Shown: positions 43,128-51,772 of the stretch, piece by piece
Layout of the letters: each line of letters opens with the position of its first letter
Numbering within the stretch: the stretch's first letter is position 1
Origin: CAYNXB01 sp964401045
Lineage (GTDB): Bacteria; Pseudomonadota; Alphaproteobacteria; Sphingomonadales; Sphingomonadaceae
NCBI GenBank assembly: GCA_964401045.1
Contig: CAYNXB010000010.1
Location: 1-62,514 of the forward strand
Direction of reading: 5' to 3'
DNA: 62,514 bases
Translations under genes and position numbers: made by a program
The notes under the pieces: generated by a model
Database searches by the model: none
What the model saw: only the letters and a program-made list of their open reading frames with translations
What the model was told of the DNA's origin: nothing

Positions 43128-44135
43128 TCACGTGGATGCGCGGACGACCAGTTCGGGGTTCATAACCACCGATCCCGTCGGCTTGTTGTCGATACGTTTG
43201 AACAGGTTTTCGACCATGTGGCCCGCGCCGCCCGCGATGTCCTGCCGGATCGTTGTGAGCGGCGGAATGCTGCTGCGGGCAATCGCCAGATCGTCGTACC
43301 CGATCACGCGCACGTCGCCGGGCACTGAAAGGCCCCGCGCGGTCAGCACCTGAATCGCCGTGAGCGCGATCTGGTCCGAAGCGGCGAAGAATCCGTCGGG
43401 CATCTGCGCCGCGTCGTCGAGGTAGCTGGCTATATCCTCGCCGCTCAGTTCCGCGGCCAGGTGGGTGGGAATCTCGACCAGGTCGATCTTGTGATCGGCT
43501 TCGGCGACCGCCGCCCGCGCGCCTTGCAAGCGGAGCGTCAATTCGATGGCCCGCGGGTTGCCGAGAAAGGCAATCCGCCGGCAACCGCGCTCGATCAGAT
43601 GTTGCGTAGCCAACCGCCCGCCCAGGTAGTTGTCGGTGCCCACGGAACAGTGAACCTGGCCCGGCACGAACGCGCCCCAGGCAACCATCGGCAGGTAGTC
43701 CCGCGCGGCGGCGTCCAGTACTTTCGACTGATCCGACTGGCCGACGACGATGAGCCCGTCGACGCGGTCTGCATCGATTATCCGCTGCACCCAGTCGTCG
43801 CGATCGGGAATGACACGCGACAGCACCAGATCGAACCCGCGCTCGGTCAGTTCATCTGCCAATGATCCGATCAACGTCATGAAGAACGGATCGGAAATAT
43901 GCTGGCCGCGCTCATGGCCGAGCGGAATGACCACCCCGATCGCCCCGCGCTTGCGGGTCCGCAGGTTGCGCGCGATCATGCTGGGCCGGAAGTCGTGCCG
44001 TTCCGCCAGTTTGCGGATGCGCTCCGAGGTCTTCGCGCTGACGACTTCCTTGCCGGCGAGAGCCCGCGAGACGGTCGCGGCGGATACGCCCGCAAGCCTG
44101 GCAAGGTCGTATATGGTCCTGACCTTTTCCGTCAT
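43128..44135 (-). CDS. LacI-family transcriptional regulator
   Basis: A 335-aa repressor. The N-terminal helix-turn-helix and hinge read TIYDLARLAGVSAATVSRAL (residues 7-26) ...SERIRKLAERHDFRPSMIARNL; the rest is a periplasmic-binding-protein-like effector domain (IGVVIPLGHERGQHISDPFF...FLGNPRAIELT...VIGYDDLAIARSSIPPLTTIRQD). The GH68-fructokinase genes follow and the MFS/SGNH genes precede it. LacI proteins bind AANCGNTT-type palindromes, and six CAATCGATTG sites lie in this island, so it is the natural candidate for their regulator. The effector may be sucrose, fructose or a sugar ester. Confidence 0.92.
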   Translation of the reverse strand: MTEKVRTIYDLARLAGVSAATVSRALAGKEVVSAKTSERIRKLAERHDFRPSMIARNLRTRKRGAIGVVIPLGHERGQHISDPFFMTLIGSLADELTERGFDLVLSRVIPDRDDWVQRIIDADRVDGLIVVGQSDQSKVLDAAARDYLPMVAWGAFVPGQVHCSVGTDNYLGGRLATQHLIERGCRRIAFLGNPRAIELTLRLQGARAAVAEADHKIDLVEIPTHLAAELSGEDIASYLDDAAQMPDGFFAASDQIALTAIQVLTARGLSVPGDVRVIGYDDLAIARSSIPPLTTIRQDIAGGAGHMVENLFKRIDNKPTGSVVMNPELVVRAST

Positions 44136-44233
44136 CCGACTCTCCTATGCCAGGCGCATTGCCGACGAAGCCATGCGCTACACGGAAGTGCCGATCGATC
44201 GCAACCAGCCTGCAATCTGGATGCCGGTAGCGC

Positions 44234-45475
44234 TTACAGGCCGGCGGGGGGGCCGTAATCCTCGCTGTTCCTCGCCGCCAGTCTCGCGGCGATCGGCTGG
44301 CGGATGTAATTCCACAAGCACAACGCTGCGAGCACGGTCGCGAAAGCCCCGCCCAGAGCCATGCTGTAATCGGTGTTGCCCGCCAGATCGCCGGCCGCCC
44401 CCATCGCCAGCGGCGCGATCACTGCACCAATGCAGGTGAAGAACAGCAGGAAGCCGGCGATCGAGCCGTGCCGGTTCTTGTCGAAACAACTGATGCCGGT
44501 TGAATTGATCGTCGGATAAAGGACCGACATGAACAGGCCAGTCGCCGGAAGCGCGAACACTGCGACCGGGCGGCCACCGGCGACGCCGATCCAGAATAGC
44601 AGCGCCATCGCCCCGCTGCACAAGGCCAACACCACGGTCCAATCGAAGCGTGCGAGCAGCCAGGCACCGAAGAAGCGGCCCGCTGCCCGCAGCACGAAGA
44701 ACACCGAAACCGAGAGCGCCGCGAGCCATGCGTTCGGGCCCTCATACCCGGCGAAATAGGTCGGCGCCCACACGTAGATCGCCGCTTCGGCGCCGACGTA
44801 GAGCATCAGCATGATTGCGATGAACAACGCGGCCGGATCGCCCAGCATGCGGATCGCATCGCCGGGTTCGCCGCGATTTTCCTGTTGGTCCGCGCGCTTG
44901 CGTGGAAACGGCGCGAGCGCCGTGCCCAGAACCAGCAGCGCGCACAGCAGGGCGGCGACGATGTAGAGCCATTTCCAGCTCAGCCCGCCCTGGATCAGGA
45001 ACGCGACGAGCGCCGGTCCGATGATCGCGCCTACCCCGAAGAATCCTTCGACCAGGTTCATGTTCGCCGCGTGATCGCGGGTGGAAGTCGAAACATCGCC
45101 GATCAGCGCGAGCGCGCCCGACTTGAAGATGCCGATCCCGAGGCCGGACACGAACAGCAGGACCACGAACAGCCCGAAGCTGTGGCCCACGGCGAACAGC
45201 GCCGAGGTCGCGCAGAACAACATGAGGCCGAGCAGGATCGTGCTTTTGCGGCCAATGCGGTCAGCCAGGAAGCCGAGCATGATCGCGGCGATGCCGATGC
45301 CCGACATCGACGCGTAGTGGAACGATCCACCGGCGGTCAGGCCCAGGTCGAATTCGCGGATGACCTCGGGGATGATCGTGCCGACCGAATCCGTCGTCAT
45401 CGCGAACGTCGCGAACATAAGGAAGATCAGCAGCTTGAGAAAGCGTGTCGAGGCGGCGGTCGAGGAATCGGTCAT
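44234..45475 (-). CDS. Sugar MFS transporter, FHS/fucose-permease-like
   Basis: A 413-aa carrier with 12 spans. FATFAMTTDSVGTIIPEVIREF, FHYASMSGIGIAAIMLGFLADRIGRK and FMSVLYPTINSTGISCFDKNRHGSIAG (TM10-like) fit the FHS family of sugar/H+ symporters. It starts 5 bases after the SGNH gene stop, so both share the operator-bearing promoter at 46.85 kb. It would import the deacylated sugar to the cytoplasm, where GH68 acts. Confidence 0.83.
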   Translation of the reverse strand: MTDSSTAASTRFLKLLIFLMFATFAMTTDSVGTIIPEVIREFDLGLTAGGSFHYASMSGIGIAAIMLGFLADRIGRKSTILLGLMLFCATSALFAVGHSFGLFVVLLFVSGLGIGIFKSGALALIGDVSTSTRDHAANMNLVEGFFGVGAIIGPALVAFLIQGGLSWKWLYIVAALLCALLVLGTALAPFPRKRADQQENRGEPGDAIRMLGDPAALFIAIMLMLYVGAEAAIYVWAPTYFAGYEGPNAWLAALSVSVFFVLRAAGRFFGAWLLARFDWTVVLALCSGAMALLFWIGVAGGRPVAVFALPATGLFMSVLYPTINSTGISCFDKNRHGSIAGFLLFFTCIGAVIAPLAMGAAGDLAGNTDYSMALGGAFATVLAALCLWNYIRQPIAARLAARNSEDYGPPAGL

Positions 45476-45480
45476 CGCAG

Positions 45481-46794
45481 CTATTTCCCGTCCGTTGAAT
45501 CCTGCCGGAAGATATCGAGATCGATCGCGTCCGCCATCGCCTGGTTTCCGGCATCGTTGGGATGGACGTGGTCACCCGGGTCGAACCGGGGATCGATCCG
45601 CAGCGGATCGGCCGGATCGCGGGTGGCCGCGTCGAAATCGATCACCGCGTCAAACCGACCGCCGGTGCGGATCCAGCGATTGACCGTTTCCCACATCGCG
45701 CGGCCTTCGTCGCTGTAGAAGGGGAGACCCTTGGTGCCGAGAATGGTCCCGCCAGCGACGTTGATGCCGTGGAGGTGCGCCCGGTCGATCAACTGGTCCA
45801 GCCCGTCGATAATCTGTTGGGCAGTGACTTTCTGGCTCTCGCGCATCCCCGGCATGATCGACATGTTTATGTCGTTGATACCCTCGAGCACGATCACCCA
45901 TTTGACGCCGGGCCGGGCAAGCACGTCCTCATCGAAGCGGGCGAGCGCGGCATCCCCCGCGCCGGCCTTGAGGATGCGGTTGCCCGAGATGCCGGTGTTG
46001 ACGACGCCCCATCCGCGCAGCGCCGGATCCGCCTGGAGGCGCTCGGCGAGTAAGTCCGGCCATGCCTTGTGCTGTCCGGGCGTGGTCGCGTAACCGTCAG
46101 TGATTGAATCCCCGAGCGCCACGATCGTCCCTGCGCCATCGTCCGGCGCGCGTACGCTAAGCCCGTTGAGCCAGAAATAGGACCGCACGATTTGCGGCGC
46201 TTCCAGTTCGCGTGACGCGGTCGCGTCGCGGGAAACGATGTACGTCGGATTGAGCCCCAACGCGTGGACCGTGTTCACCGGTGTGGAATTGGGCAGGTAG
46301 ATGGAGACCGCGACTTCAGTGAGCGGCGGAACCGCAAGATCGATCGGGTCGCTCACAATCTTCGCGCCGGGGAACAGGGTCACCCCGGCCTTGCCCGCAA
46401 AAGTCAGTTGGCGATCCGAGTACGGGTCGATCGCGCCCGCCCTGGCGGCCAATGCGGCATGAACCGTGCCGAACACCACCGGCTCGCCGCCCAGCGCGTT
46501 GCTGAATTCGAGACGGAACTGGCGTCCGCCCGCAGTCGTGCGCACGATCATGCGCACGGTCTGGTCAACCAGGGTATCGGGAAACGGCACCATCGGCGAT
46601 GGCGGAGGCGCGGGCCGAGGCTTGGCATCCTCTTCCGTCGGCGTGCCGCTGCGGAACGGCGGCGACGCCTGCGGGGCAAGCGCCTGCGCCGTGCCCCAAC
46701 TCTCAATCCACCGTGCTTCGCTCGGCACCTGTGCGGTTGCCGGGCCGGCCACAACCAGGCCAAGGACGATGAAGAGCGACATCAGTCGCGACAT
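45481..46794 (-). CDS. Secreted SGNH/GDSL hydrolase
   Basis: A 437-aa protein with a signal peptide (1-21, GPATAQ), an N-terminal beta domain (about 28-205), and a C-terminal SGNH domain: GDSITDG (228-234, nucleophile S230), NTGISGNR, EGINDINMS and DPGDHVHPND with the catalytic D/H. It is a carbohydrate or lipid esterase of the periplasm. GGAGAGGAG upstream fixes the ATG at 46794. First gene of the SGNH-MFS operon, perhaps running on to lacI (98-base gap). Confidence 0.88.
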   Translation of the reverse strand: MSRLMSLFIVLGLVVAGPATAQVPSEARWIESWGTAQALAPQASPPFRSGTPTEEDAKPRPAPPPSPMVPFPDTLVDQTVRMIVRTTAGGRQFRLEFSNALGGEPVVFGTVHAALAARAGAIDPYSDRQLTFAGKAGVTLFPGAKIVSDPIDLAVPPLTEVAVSIYLPNSTPVNTVHALGLNPTYIVSRDATASRELEAPQIVRSYFWLNGLSVRAPDDGAGTIVALGDSITDGYATTPGQHKAWPDLLAERLQADPALRGWGVVNTGISGNRILKAGAGDAALARFDEDVLARPGVKWVIVLEGINDINMSIMPGMRESQKVTAQQIIDGLDQLIDRAHLHGINVAGGTILGTKGLPFYSDEGRAMWETVNRWIRTGGRFDAVIDFDAATRDPADPLRIDPRFDPGDHVHPNDAGNQAMADAIDLDIFRQDSTDGK

Positions 46795-46850
46795 GGCCGC
46801 TCCTCTCCCTGCCGGCGCCGGCCAGCATTATCGTGGCCGGACGCGCTGGA

Positions 46851-46860
46851 CAATCGATTG
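46851..46860. promoter_or_regulatory. LacI-type operator CAATCGATTG before the SGNH-MFS operon
   Basis: Exact palindrome, 56 bases upstream of the SGNH hydrolase ATG and beyond the 3' end of the TonB receptor. Confidence 0.8.
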
Positions 46861-46883
46861 CGAATCAACGCTCTCCCGATGGA

Positions 46884-46920
46884 CAAACCGCCCCGCGCCG
46901 AAGGAGCACGGAGCGGTTTG
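46884..46920 (-). terminator. Hairpin after TonB-dependent receptor 1
   Basis: CAAACCGC (46884-46891) pairs with GCGGTTTG (46913-46920), with CCG/CGG inside; it starts 5 bases beyond the receptor stop. There is no good T run after it, so it may be a weak terminator. Confidence 0.5.
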
Positions 46921-46925
46921 CGTCC

Positions 46926-49064
46926 TTACCAGGAGGTCACCCGGAACCGGACCCCCAGGGTGCGCGGGGTCGGGCCGGAACCCGACAGCGGACCCGTGGT
47001 GCCGAGGAAGGTGGGGCCGCGCTCGTCGGTGAGGTTGTTGCCGATGAGGGCTAGCTCCCAGCCGCCATGGCGAACGCCCAGCGTCAGGTTCACGAGGTCA
47101 TAGGGCTCCGCCAGCAGGCCGCTGCCCTGCAGCCGGTCGCCGCTATGGCTGAGCGAGATGTTGCCGAAGCCGTCGAAGCCGCTGGCGATCTCCCGGTTGT
47201 AGTTGACGTCGATCCGATAGTTGTTGGCGAGCGTGTTGGTCAGCCGCGCGCCCGGATAGAGCAAGGGCTGCGCCGCCGCGATCACCTCGTTGACCTTGGT
47301 GTACTCGCTATCGTTGACGTTGCCGACGAGCCCTAGGCTCAGCCCGTCGAGCGGCGTCTTCCAGTGGAGTTCGAGGTCGATGCCCTTGGTGACCGCGTCG
47401 CCGAAGTTGGCGAAGCCGTTGACCCCGTCGATCCCGCCGGTGACGGACGTCTGCAGGTTGGTGTACTCGAGCCGGTAGAGGTTCAGGCCGACGCTCAGCG
47501 CGCGGCCCGGGCTGCGCCACTTGAGGCCGAATTCGTAGTTCTTCGACGACTCCGGACTGAGAGCGACGGTGGCCGGCACCCCTGCGAGTTCGAGCGACTC
47601 CACCTGGACACGCGACTGGACGATCCCGGGCCGGAAACCGGTCGCGGCCGAGACGAACATCGTCAGGTTGTCTGTCGGCAGATAGGAGAGATTGACGCGC
47701 CAGGTCTCGACGCTTTCCTTGGTCGGAACGGACCCGCCACTATCTTTGAACGAGCGATCATCGTGATAGGTTCTAAGCCCGACGAGCGGGACGAGCTTGC
47801 CGTCCAAGAGGTCGTAGCTGACTTCCCCGAAGATCGCCCAGTTCTTGGTCAGGGTGTCGTTGTCGGCATTGATGTCGACCCCGAAAGCCGGAATCTGCAA
47901 GGCATTGACCTGCGGTCCGCTGCCGTCCTGGTAGGCTCCGCCAATCACCCAGTGGAGCGGGCCTTTACCGTTGGAGTTCACGCGCACTTCCTGGGCGAAC
48001 ATCTTCGGCAGGAACTGGCTGGAAAAGAACCCCGCCGGCGAAATCGGGATGTTGATCCCGAAAACACCTTCGAGATGGCTCGTCGCGCTGGTGATGGTGA
48101 ACGGTTCGAGATCGATGGTTCCGGTGATGCTCCACAGCTTGAAGTTGCCGTTGGAGAAGCCGTCCTGGCCCGCGGTGTTCTCGAAGTACGGCGGCTTGAC
48201 CGACGCGGTGAAGCCGGTGAAGTTCTGCCGCGGCTTGAAGTTCCAGTATTGCGCCCGGATGTTCACGTTGTCCCACGGGCGGAACAGGGCGACGACGCGG
48301 ATGTCGTCGTTCTTCGCATTGTTCACGCCGGTCTGGTCCGGCGTCCCGTCATACGGGCCGAAATAGACGTCCGCCCAGCCGGCGTCGCGCGAGAAGCCGC
48401 CGCTCGCGCGGATTGCCAGGCGGTCCTTGATGATCGGGATCGAGAGCGCGCCCGACGCGCCGTAGTTCCAGCTTTCCGCACCCCTGGTTTTCGAAGCCTC
48501 GGCCTCGGCCGCATACTCGATCTCGTTGAGGTTCGGGTCACGGGTGTGGAAGATGAAGACGCCCCCCGACGAACCCTGCCCGTAGAGCGTGCCCTGCGGG
48601 CCGCGCAGGACCTCGATCCGCTCCATGTCGAGGAAGCGGACCGGCGGGGCAATGCCGAAGTTGGTGACGATGAACGGCGTGTCGTCGAGGTAATAGCCGA
48701 TCGGCGAATCGCCGTTCTGGGTGACATTGCCGCGCAGGTTGTAGAAGCGCGAACCGTTGGACTGGCGGAAACCCTCCTGTGCGCCCGGAACGCTCGAAAC
48801 CAGATCACCGATACTGGTGATGTTGCGTTCCTTGAGCTCCTCGCCGCTGAACGCCTGAATGGCCAGCGGGACCTCTTGAAGCGTCTGCGCGCCAGCCTTC
48901 TGGGCGGTTACGATGATGGTGTTATCCGGCGCATCCCTGTGCGGGCTCGCGCTAGTGGCGTCAGCCGCCGGCGAGGCATTGGCGCCATCCTGCGCCTGCG
49001 CCACCCCCCCGAAACAACCGACAGCAAGGGCGACAATCGCCGCCGAGTGCCTGAAACGCAGCAT
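46926..49064 (-). CDS. TonB-dependent outer-membrane receptor 1 of the ester/sugar island
   Basis: A 712-aa receptor: signal peptide (MLRFRHSAAIVALAVGCFGGVAQA), plug with TIIVTAQKAGAQTLQEVPLA, SIGDLVSSVPGA and RIEVLRGPQGTLYGQGSSGGV, then a 22-strand barrel ending FRVTSW with the terminal aromatic. GGGGAGAGGGAA before the ATG at 49064 decides the start. An operator lies 26 bases upstream. It presumably imports the island's substrate into the periplasm. Confidence 0.93.
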   Translation of the reverse strand: MLRFRHSAAIVALAVGCFGGVAQAQDGANASPAADATSASPHRDAPDNTIIVTAQKAGAQTLQEVPLAIQAFSGEELKERNITSIGDLVSSVPGAQEGFRQSNGSRFYNLRGNVTQNGDSPIGYYLDDTPFIVTNFGIAPPVRFLDMERIEVLRGPQGTLYGQGSSGGVFIFHTRDPNLNEIEYAAEAEASKTRGAESWNYGASGALSIPIIKDRLAIRASGGFSRDAGWADVYFGPYDGTPDQTGVNNAKNDDIRVVALFRPWDNVNIRAQYWNFKPRQNFTGFTASVKPPYFENTAGQDGFSNGNFKLWSITGTIDLEPFTITSATSHLEGVFGINIPISPAGFFSSQFLPKMFAQEVRVNSNGKGPLHWVIGGAYQDGSGPQVNALQIPAFGVDINADNDTLTKNWAIFGEVSYDLLDGKLVPLVGLRTYHDDRSFKDSGGSVPTKESVETWRVNLSYLPTDNLTMFVSAATGFRPGIVQSRVQVESLELAGVPATVALSPESSKNYEFGLKWRSPGRALSVGLNLYRLEYTNLQTSVTGGIDGVNGFANFGDAVTKGIDLELHWKTPLDGLSLGLVGNVNDSEYTKVNEVIAAAQPLLYPGARLTNTLANNYRIDVNYNREIASGFDGFGNISLSHSGDRLQGSGLLAEPYDLVNLTLGVRHGGWELALIGNNLTDERGPTFLGTTGPLSGSGPTPRTLGVRFRVTSW

Positions 49065-49090
49065 TTCCCTCTCCCCATGCTCGTCTTTTT

Positions 49091-49100
49091 CAATCGATTG
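49091..49100. promoter_or_regulatory. LacI-type operator 1 of the divergent promoter
   Basis: CAATCGATTG, 26 bases upstream of the TonB receptor 1 start. One of three exact copies within 133 bases. Confidence 0.8.
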
Positions 49101-49159
49101 CATACGTTGCGATCCACTCCCTGCCAAGCAGTTTCGGATGTAATGGGGGGAGATACGGT

Positions 49160-49169
49160 CAATCGATTG
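49160..49169. promoter_or_regulatory. LacI-type operator 2 of the divergent promoter
   Basis: CAATCGATTG in the middle of the divergent region, 69 bases from copy 1 and 54 bases from copy 3 (start to start); this invites DNA looping. Confidence 0.8.
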
Positions 49170-49213
49170 CGGGGTTCTTGCGTCGCCACCAATGAGGGCG
49201 TAATCAAAGCAAG

Positions 49214-49223
49214 CAATCGATTG
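49214..49223. promoter_or_regulatory. LacI-type operator 3 of the divergent promoter
   Basis: CAATCGATTG inside GCAATCGATTGC, 20 bases before the ceramidase-like ATG, close enough to block its initiation. Confidence 0.8.
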
Positions 49224-49243
49224 CAGGCCAATGGGAGAGGTCG

Positions 49244-50611
49244 ATGATTTGCCTGACTGCGCTTCGGCGCATTGCCCTTGGCGCCGTTGCGGCGCTCATT
49301 CTGGTTCCCCTTCCCGCCTCGGCGCAAACCGGGCAGCTGCGAGCCGGCGCGGCAAAGGTCGACATCACTCCCTCGGAGAGCGCCCTTCCCAAGAGCTATC
49401 GCGGTATCCTCGATCATCTGTTCGCGCGCGCGATCGTGGTTGACGATGGTGCCACCCGCGCGGCGATGGTCACCATCGACGCAGGTGCAATTCCGACCGA
49501 GCTATGGACGAAGCTGAGCGAGCGGGCAGAGCGTGAGCTCAAGATCCCGAAGCAGCAATTCCTTCTTACGGCGACGCACACACACAGTGCACCGTGGACG
49601 ACTGTCGCCGGCTACGAGGACAAGATCTTCGAGGCGATGCAAAAGGCCACTACCGCGCTGAAGCCCGCGCTGATGGCTTCGGGCACCGGCGTTTCGTACA
49701 TCAACGTCAACCGTAACATCATCGATCCCGCCACCCATCGCTGGTGGGAGGGGCCCAACTACGACGGCGCGTCGGACAAGACCGTTGCAGTCGTGCGGTT
49801 CGTGACGCCGGAAGGCGATCCGATCGCCGTCTACTACAACTACGGCGTGCACGGGGTCATCACCGGCACCCTCGATCTCGTGAGTGCGGACGTTCCCGGT
49901 GCCGCCTCCAACTACATCGAGGCGTCGCTCGGAAACGGCGCGGTAGCGGTCTATTCGAACGGCGCGGCCGGCGATCAGAACCCGATCTACTTCAACCAGA
50001 CCTACGAGTTGCGCGACATCCGCATCAAGGATTACGCGAAGCGCGGTGAGGACATCAGCAACGCCATGCCGCCCGGCGGAACCGGGCTCGACCGCAGCAA
50101 CCCGCGCGTCGCGCTATTGATGGAGCAACAGAAGCAGATGATCCTCTCGATGGGTCAGATGCTCGGCGAAGAAGTGCTGCACGTCTCCCGCGCAAGCCTC
50201 GATCGGCCAGTGAGCGAGGCGCGGATCGACGGGGCGCAGAAGACCGTCACCTGCCCCGGCCGCAAGCGGCTGGATGAGGGCCGCGCAGGGTACCCAGGCA
50301 CATACGAGGATGCCGATCCGATCCCGCTGAGGCTAAGCTTGCTGCGGATCGGTGATATCGCGATCGGTGGCGTGGATGCCGAATTGTTCACTGGCATCGC
50401 CCAGCGCTTCAAGCGCGAGTCCCCCTACAAGCACACGATGATGACGACGCTGACCAATGGCATCGCCGGCAGCGGCTACATCCCGAACGACGAGGCCTAT
50501 GGCTACAACACCTTCGAAGTGGTGTCGTCGCGACTCAAGCCGGGCTGTGCCGAGACCGCGATCGTCGAGGGACTTGTCGATCTGATCGGCGACACGGACA
50601 AGCGCCCGTAA
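49244..50611 (+). CDS. Secreted neutral/alkaline ceramidase-like hydrolase
   Basis: A 455-aa secreted protein (signal to about residue 28, PASAQ). It has the N-terminal block RAGAAKVDITPSE, the zinc histidines in LLTATHTHSAP, YYNYGVHG, and SNGAAGDQNP, all of the neutral ceramidase (Ceramidase_alk) family. It is shorter than true ceramidases (600-700 aa) because the C-terminal immunoglobulin-like domain is missing. Its presence in a sugar-ester regulon suggests a different substrate, such as an acylated sugar. GGGAGAGG precedes the ATG. Confidence 0.85.
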   Translation: MICLTALRRIALGAVAALILVPLPASAQTGQLRAGAAKVDITPSESALPKSYRGILDHLFARAIVVDDGATRAAMVTIDAGAIPTELWTKLSERAERELKIPKQQFLLTATHTHSAPWTTVAGYEDKIFEAMQKATTALKPALMASGTGVSYINVNRNIIDPATHRWWEGPNYDGASDKTVAVVRFVTPEGDPIAVYYNYGVHGVITGTLDLVSADVPGAASNYIEASLGNGAVAVYSNGAAGDQNPIYFNQTYELRDIRIKDYAKRGEDISNAMPPGGTGLDRSNPRVALLMEQQKQMILSMGQMLGEEVLHVSRASLDRPVSEARIDGAQKTVTCPGRKRLDEGRAGYPGTYEDADPIPLRLSLLRIGDIAIGGVDAELFTGIAQRFKRESPYKHTMMTTLTNGIAGSGYIPNDEAYGYNTFEVVSSRLKPGCAETAIVEGLVDLIGDTDKRP

Positions 50612-50631
50612 TCACCTGGGGGAGAAGCACC

Positions 50632-51741
50632 ATGGCGACGGGCCCACGCAGCGGCGTCAGGCTGGCATTCCTTCCGCTGCTGGCGGCGGCATGTGCCCTT
50701 GCCGGCTCCGCCGCCATCGCGCAGCCCGCGGCCGACGAACGGATTGCCCCTGACGGAACGGTGACGCTCGACGGGGTTCGGATTGGGATACCGGACACCC
50801 TCAGCACGGAAGCCAAAGCCTACCTGCGCCTTCTGATCGTCGACAAGCCGTTCGGCACGCCGGTCGATGGCATCGTCAATGAGCGCAAACGGCAGGACGG
50901 CATCATGGGCGAATTCCTGCGACCGATGCGGGAGCGCTACAAAGTCGATGTCACCCGGCAGACGATCGCCGGGATCGTCACCGATGTCGTCGTTCCCGCC
51001 GACGGGATCGCGCCCGAGAACCGCAATCGCGTGCTGATCAACATGCACGGCGGGGGCTTCACCACGGGCGCGCACAGCGCCGCGCTGGTGGAATCGGTGC
51101 CACTCGCCGCGATCATGAAGATCAAGGTGATCTCGATCGATTACCGCATGGCGCCCGAATACCAGTTCCCCGCGGCGAGCGAGGACGTCGAGAAAGTCTA
51201 CCGCGAGGTGCTCAAGACTTACGACCACGGCCATGTCGGGCTCTACGGATGCTCGGCAGGCGGGCTCCTGACGGCCCAGTCGACTGCCCGGATCGATGCG
51301 CAGGGCCTGCCGATGCCTGCGGCGATCGGCGTGTTCTGCTCCGGCCTCAATGGCTATTTCGGAGGTGATTCCACCGCCCTCGCCGGGCCCTTGCTGGGGA
51401 TGTTGCCCCCGCCGCCAGGTGCCGCGCCGCCTTCGCGGCGATCTGTGGCCGGGCCATCCTATCTCGAGACTGCGCGCGCCGACGATCCGCTCGCCTATCC
51501 GATCGTGTCGCCGGACCTGCTGGCGAAATTTCCGCCGACCCTGTTCATCACCGGCACGCGCGGGTTCGAGTTCTCGAGCGCGCTCAATTCGCACAACAAG
51601 CTCGCGGCAGCAGGCGTCGAATCACAATTCCACGGGTGGGACGGGATGTTCCACGGGTTCTTCTACAACTCGGAACTGCCGGAATCGCGCGAGGCGTACG
51701 ACGTGATGGTGAAGTTCTTCGACGGCCACCTGGCGAAGTAG
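50632..51741 (+). CDS. Secreted alpha/beta hydrolase (HSL family)
   Basis: A 369-aa esterase with a signal peptide (to about residue 30, AIAQ), MHGGGFTTG (oxyanion hole), YGCSAGGLLTAQ with the serine (GxSxG), and WDGMFHGFF with the histidine. GGGGGAG upstream of the ATG; 20 bases after the ceramidase-like gene, so one operon under operator 3. Confidence 0.87.
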   Translation: MATGPRSGVRLAFLPLLAAACALAGSAAIAQPAADERIAPDGTVTLDGVRIGIPDTLSTEAKAYLRLLIVDKPFGTPVDGIVNERKRQDGIMGEFLRPMRERYKVDVTRQTIAGIVTDVVVPADGIAPENRNRVLINMHGGGFTTGAHSAALVESVPLAAIMKIKVISIDYRMAPEYQFPAASEDVEKVYREVLKTYDHGHVGLYGCSAGGLLTAQSTARIDAQGLPMPAAIGVFCSGLNGYFGGDSTALAGPLLGMLPPPPGAAPPSRRSVAGPSYLETARADDPLAYPIVSPDLLAKFPPTLFITGTRGFEFSSALNSHNKLAAAGVESQFHGWDGMFHGFFYNSELPESREAYDVMVKFFDGHLAK

Positions 51742-51772
51742 CCGGGCAAGCGCGGACTGGCCGCTCCCGCCG

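Noticed and set aside
44185..44205. GATCGATCGCAA upstream of lacI as an extra operator
   Set aside because: It lacks the AANCGNTT core and differs from CAATCGATTG at several bases.
47364..49247. 627-codon open frame on the plus strand over TonB receptor 1
   Set aside because: Shadow frame: the minus strand has a complete receptor with signal peptide, plug and terminal aromatic.
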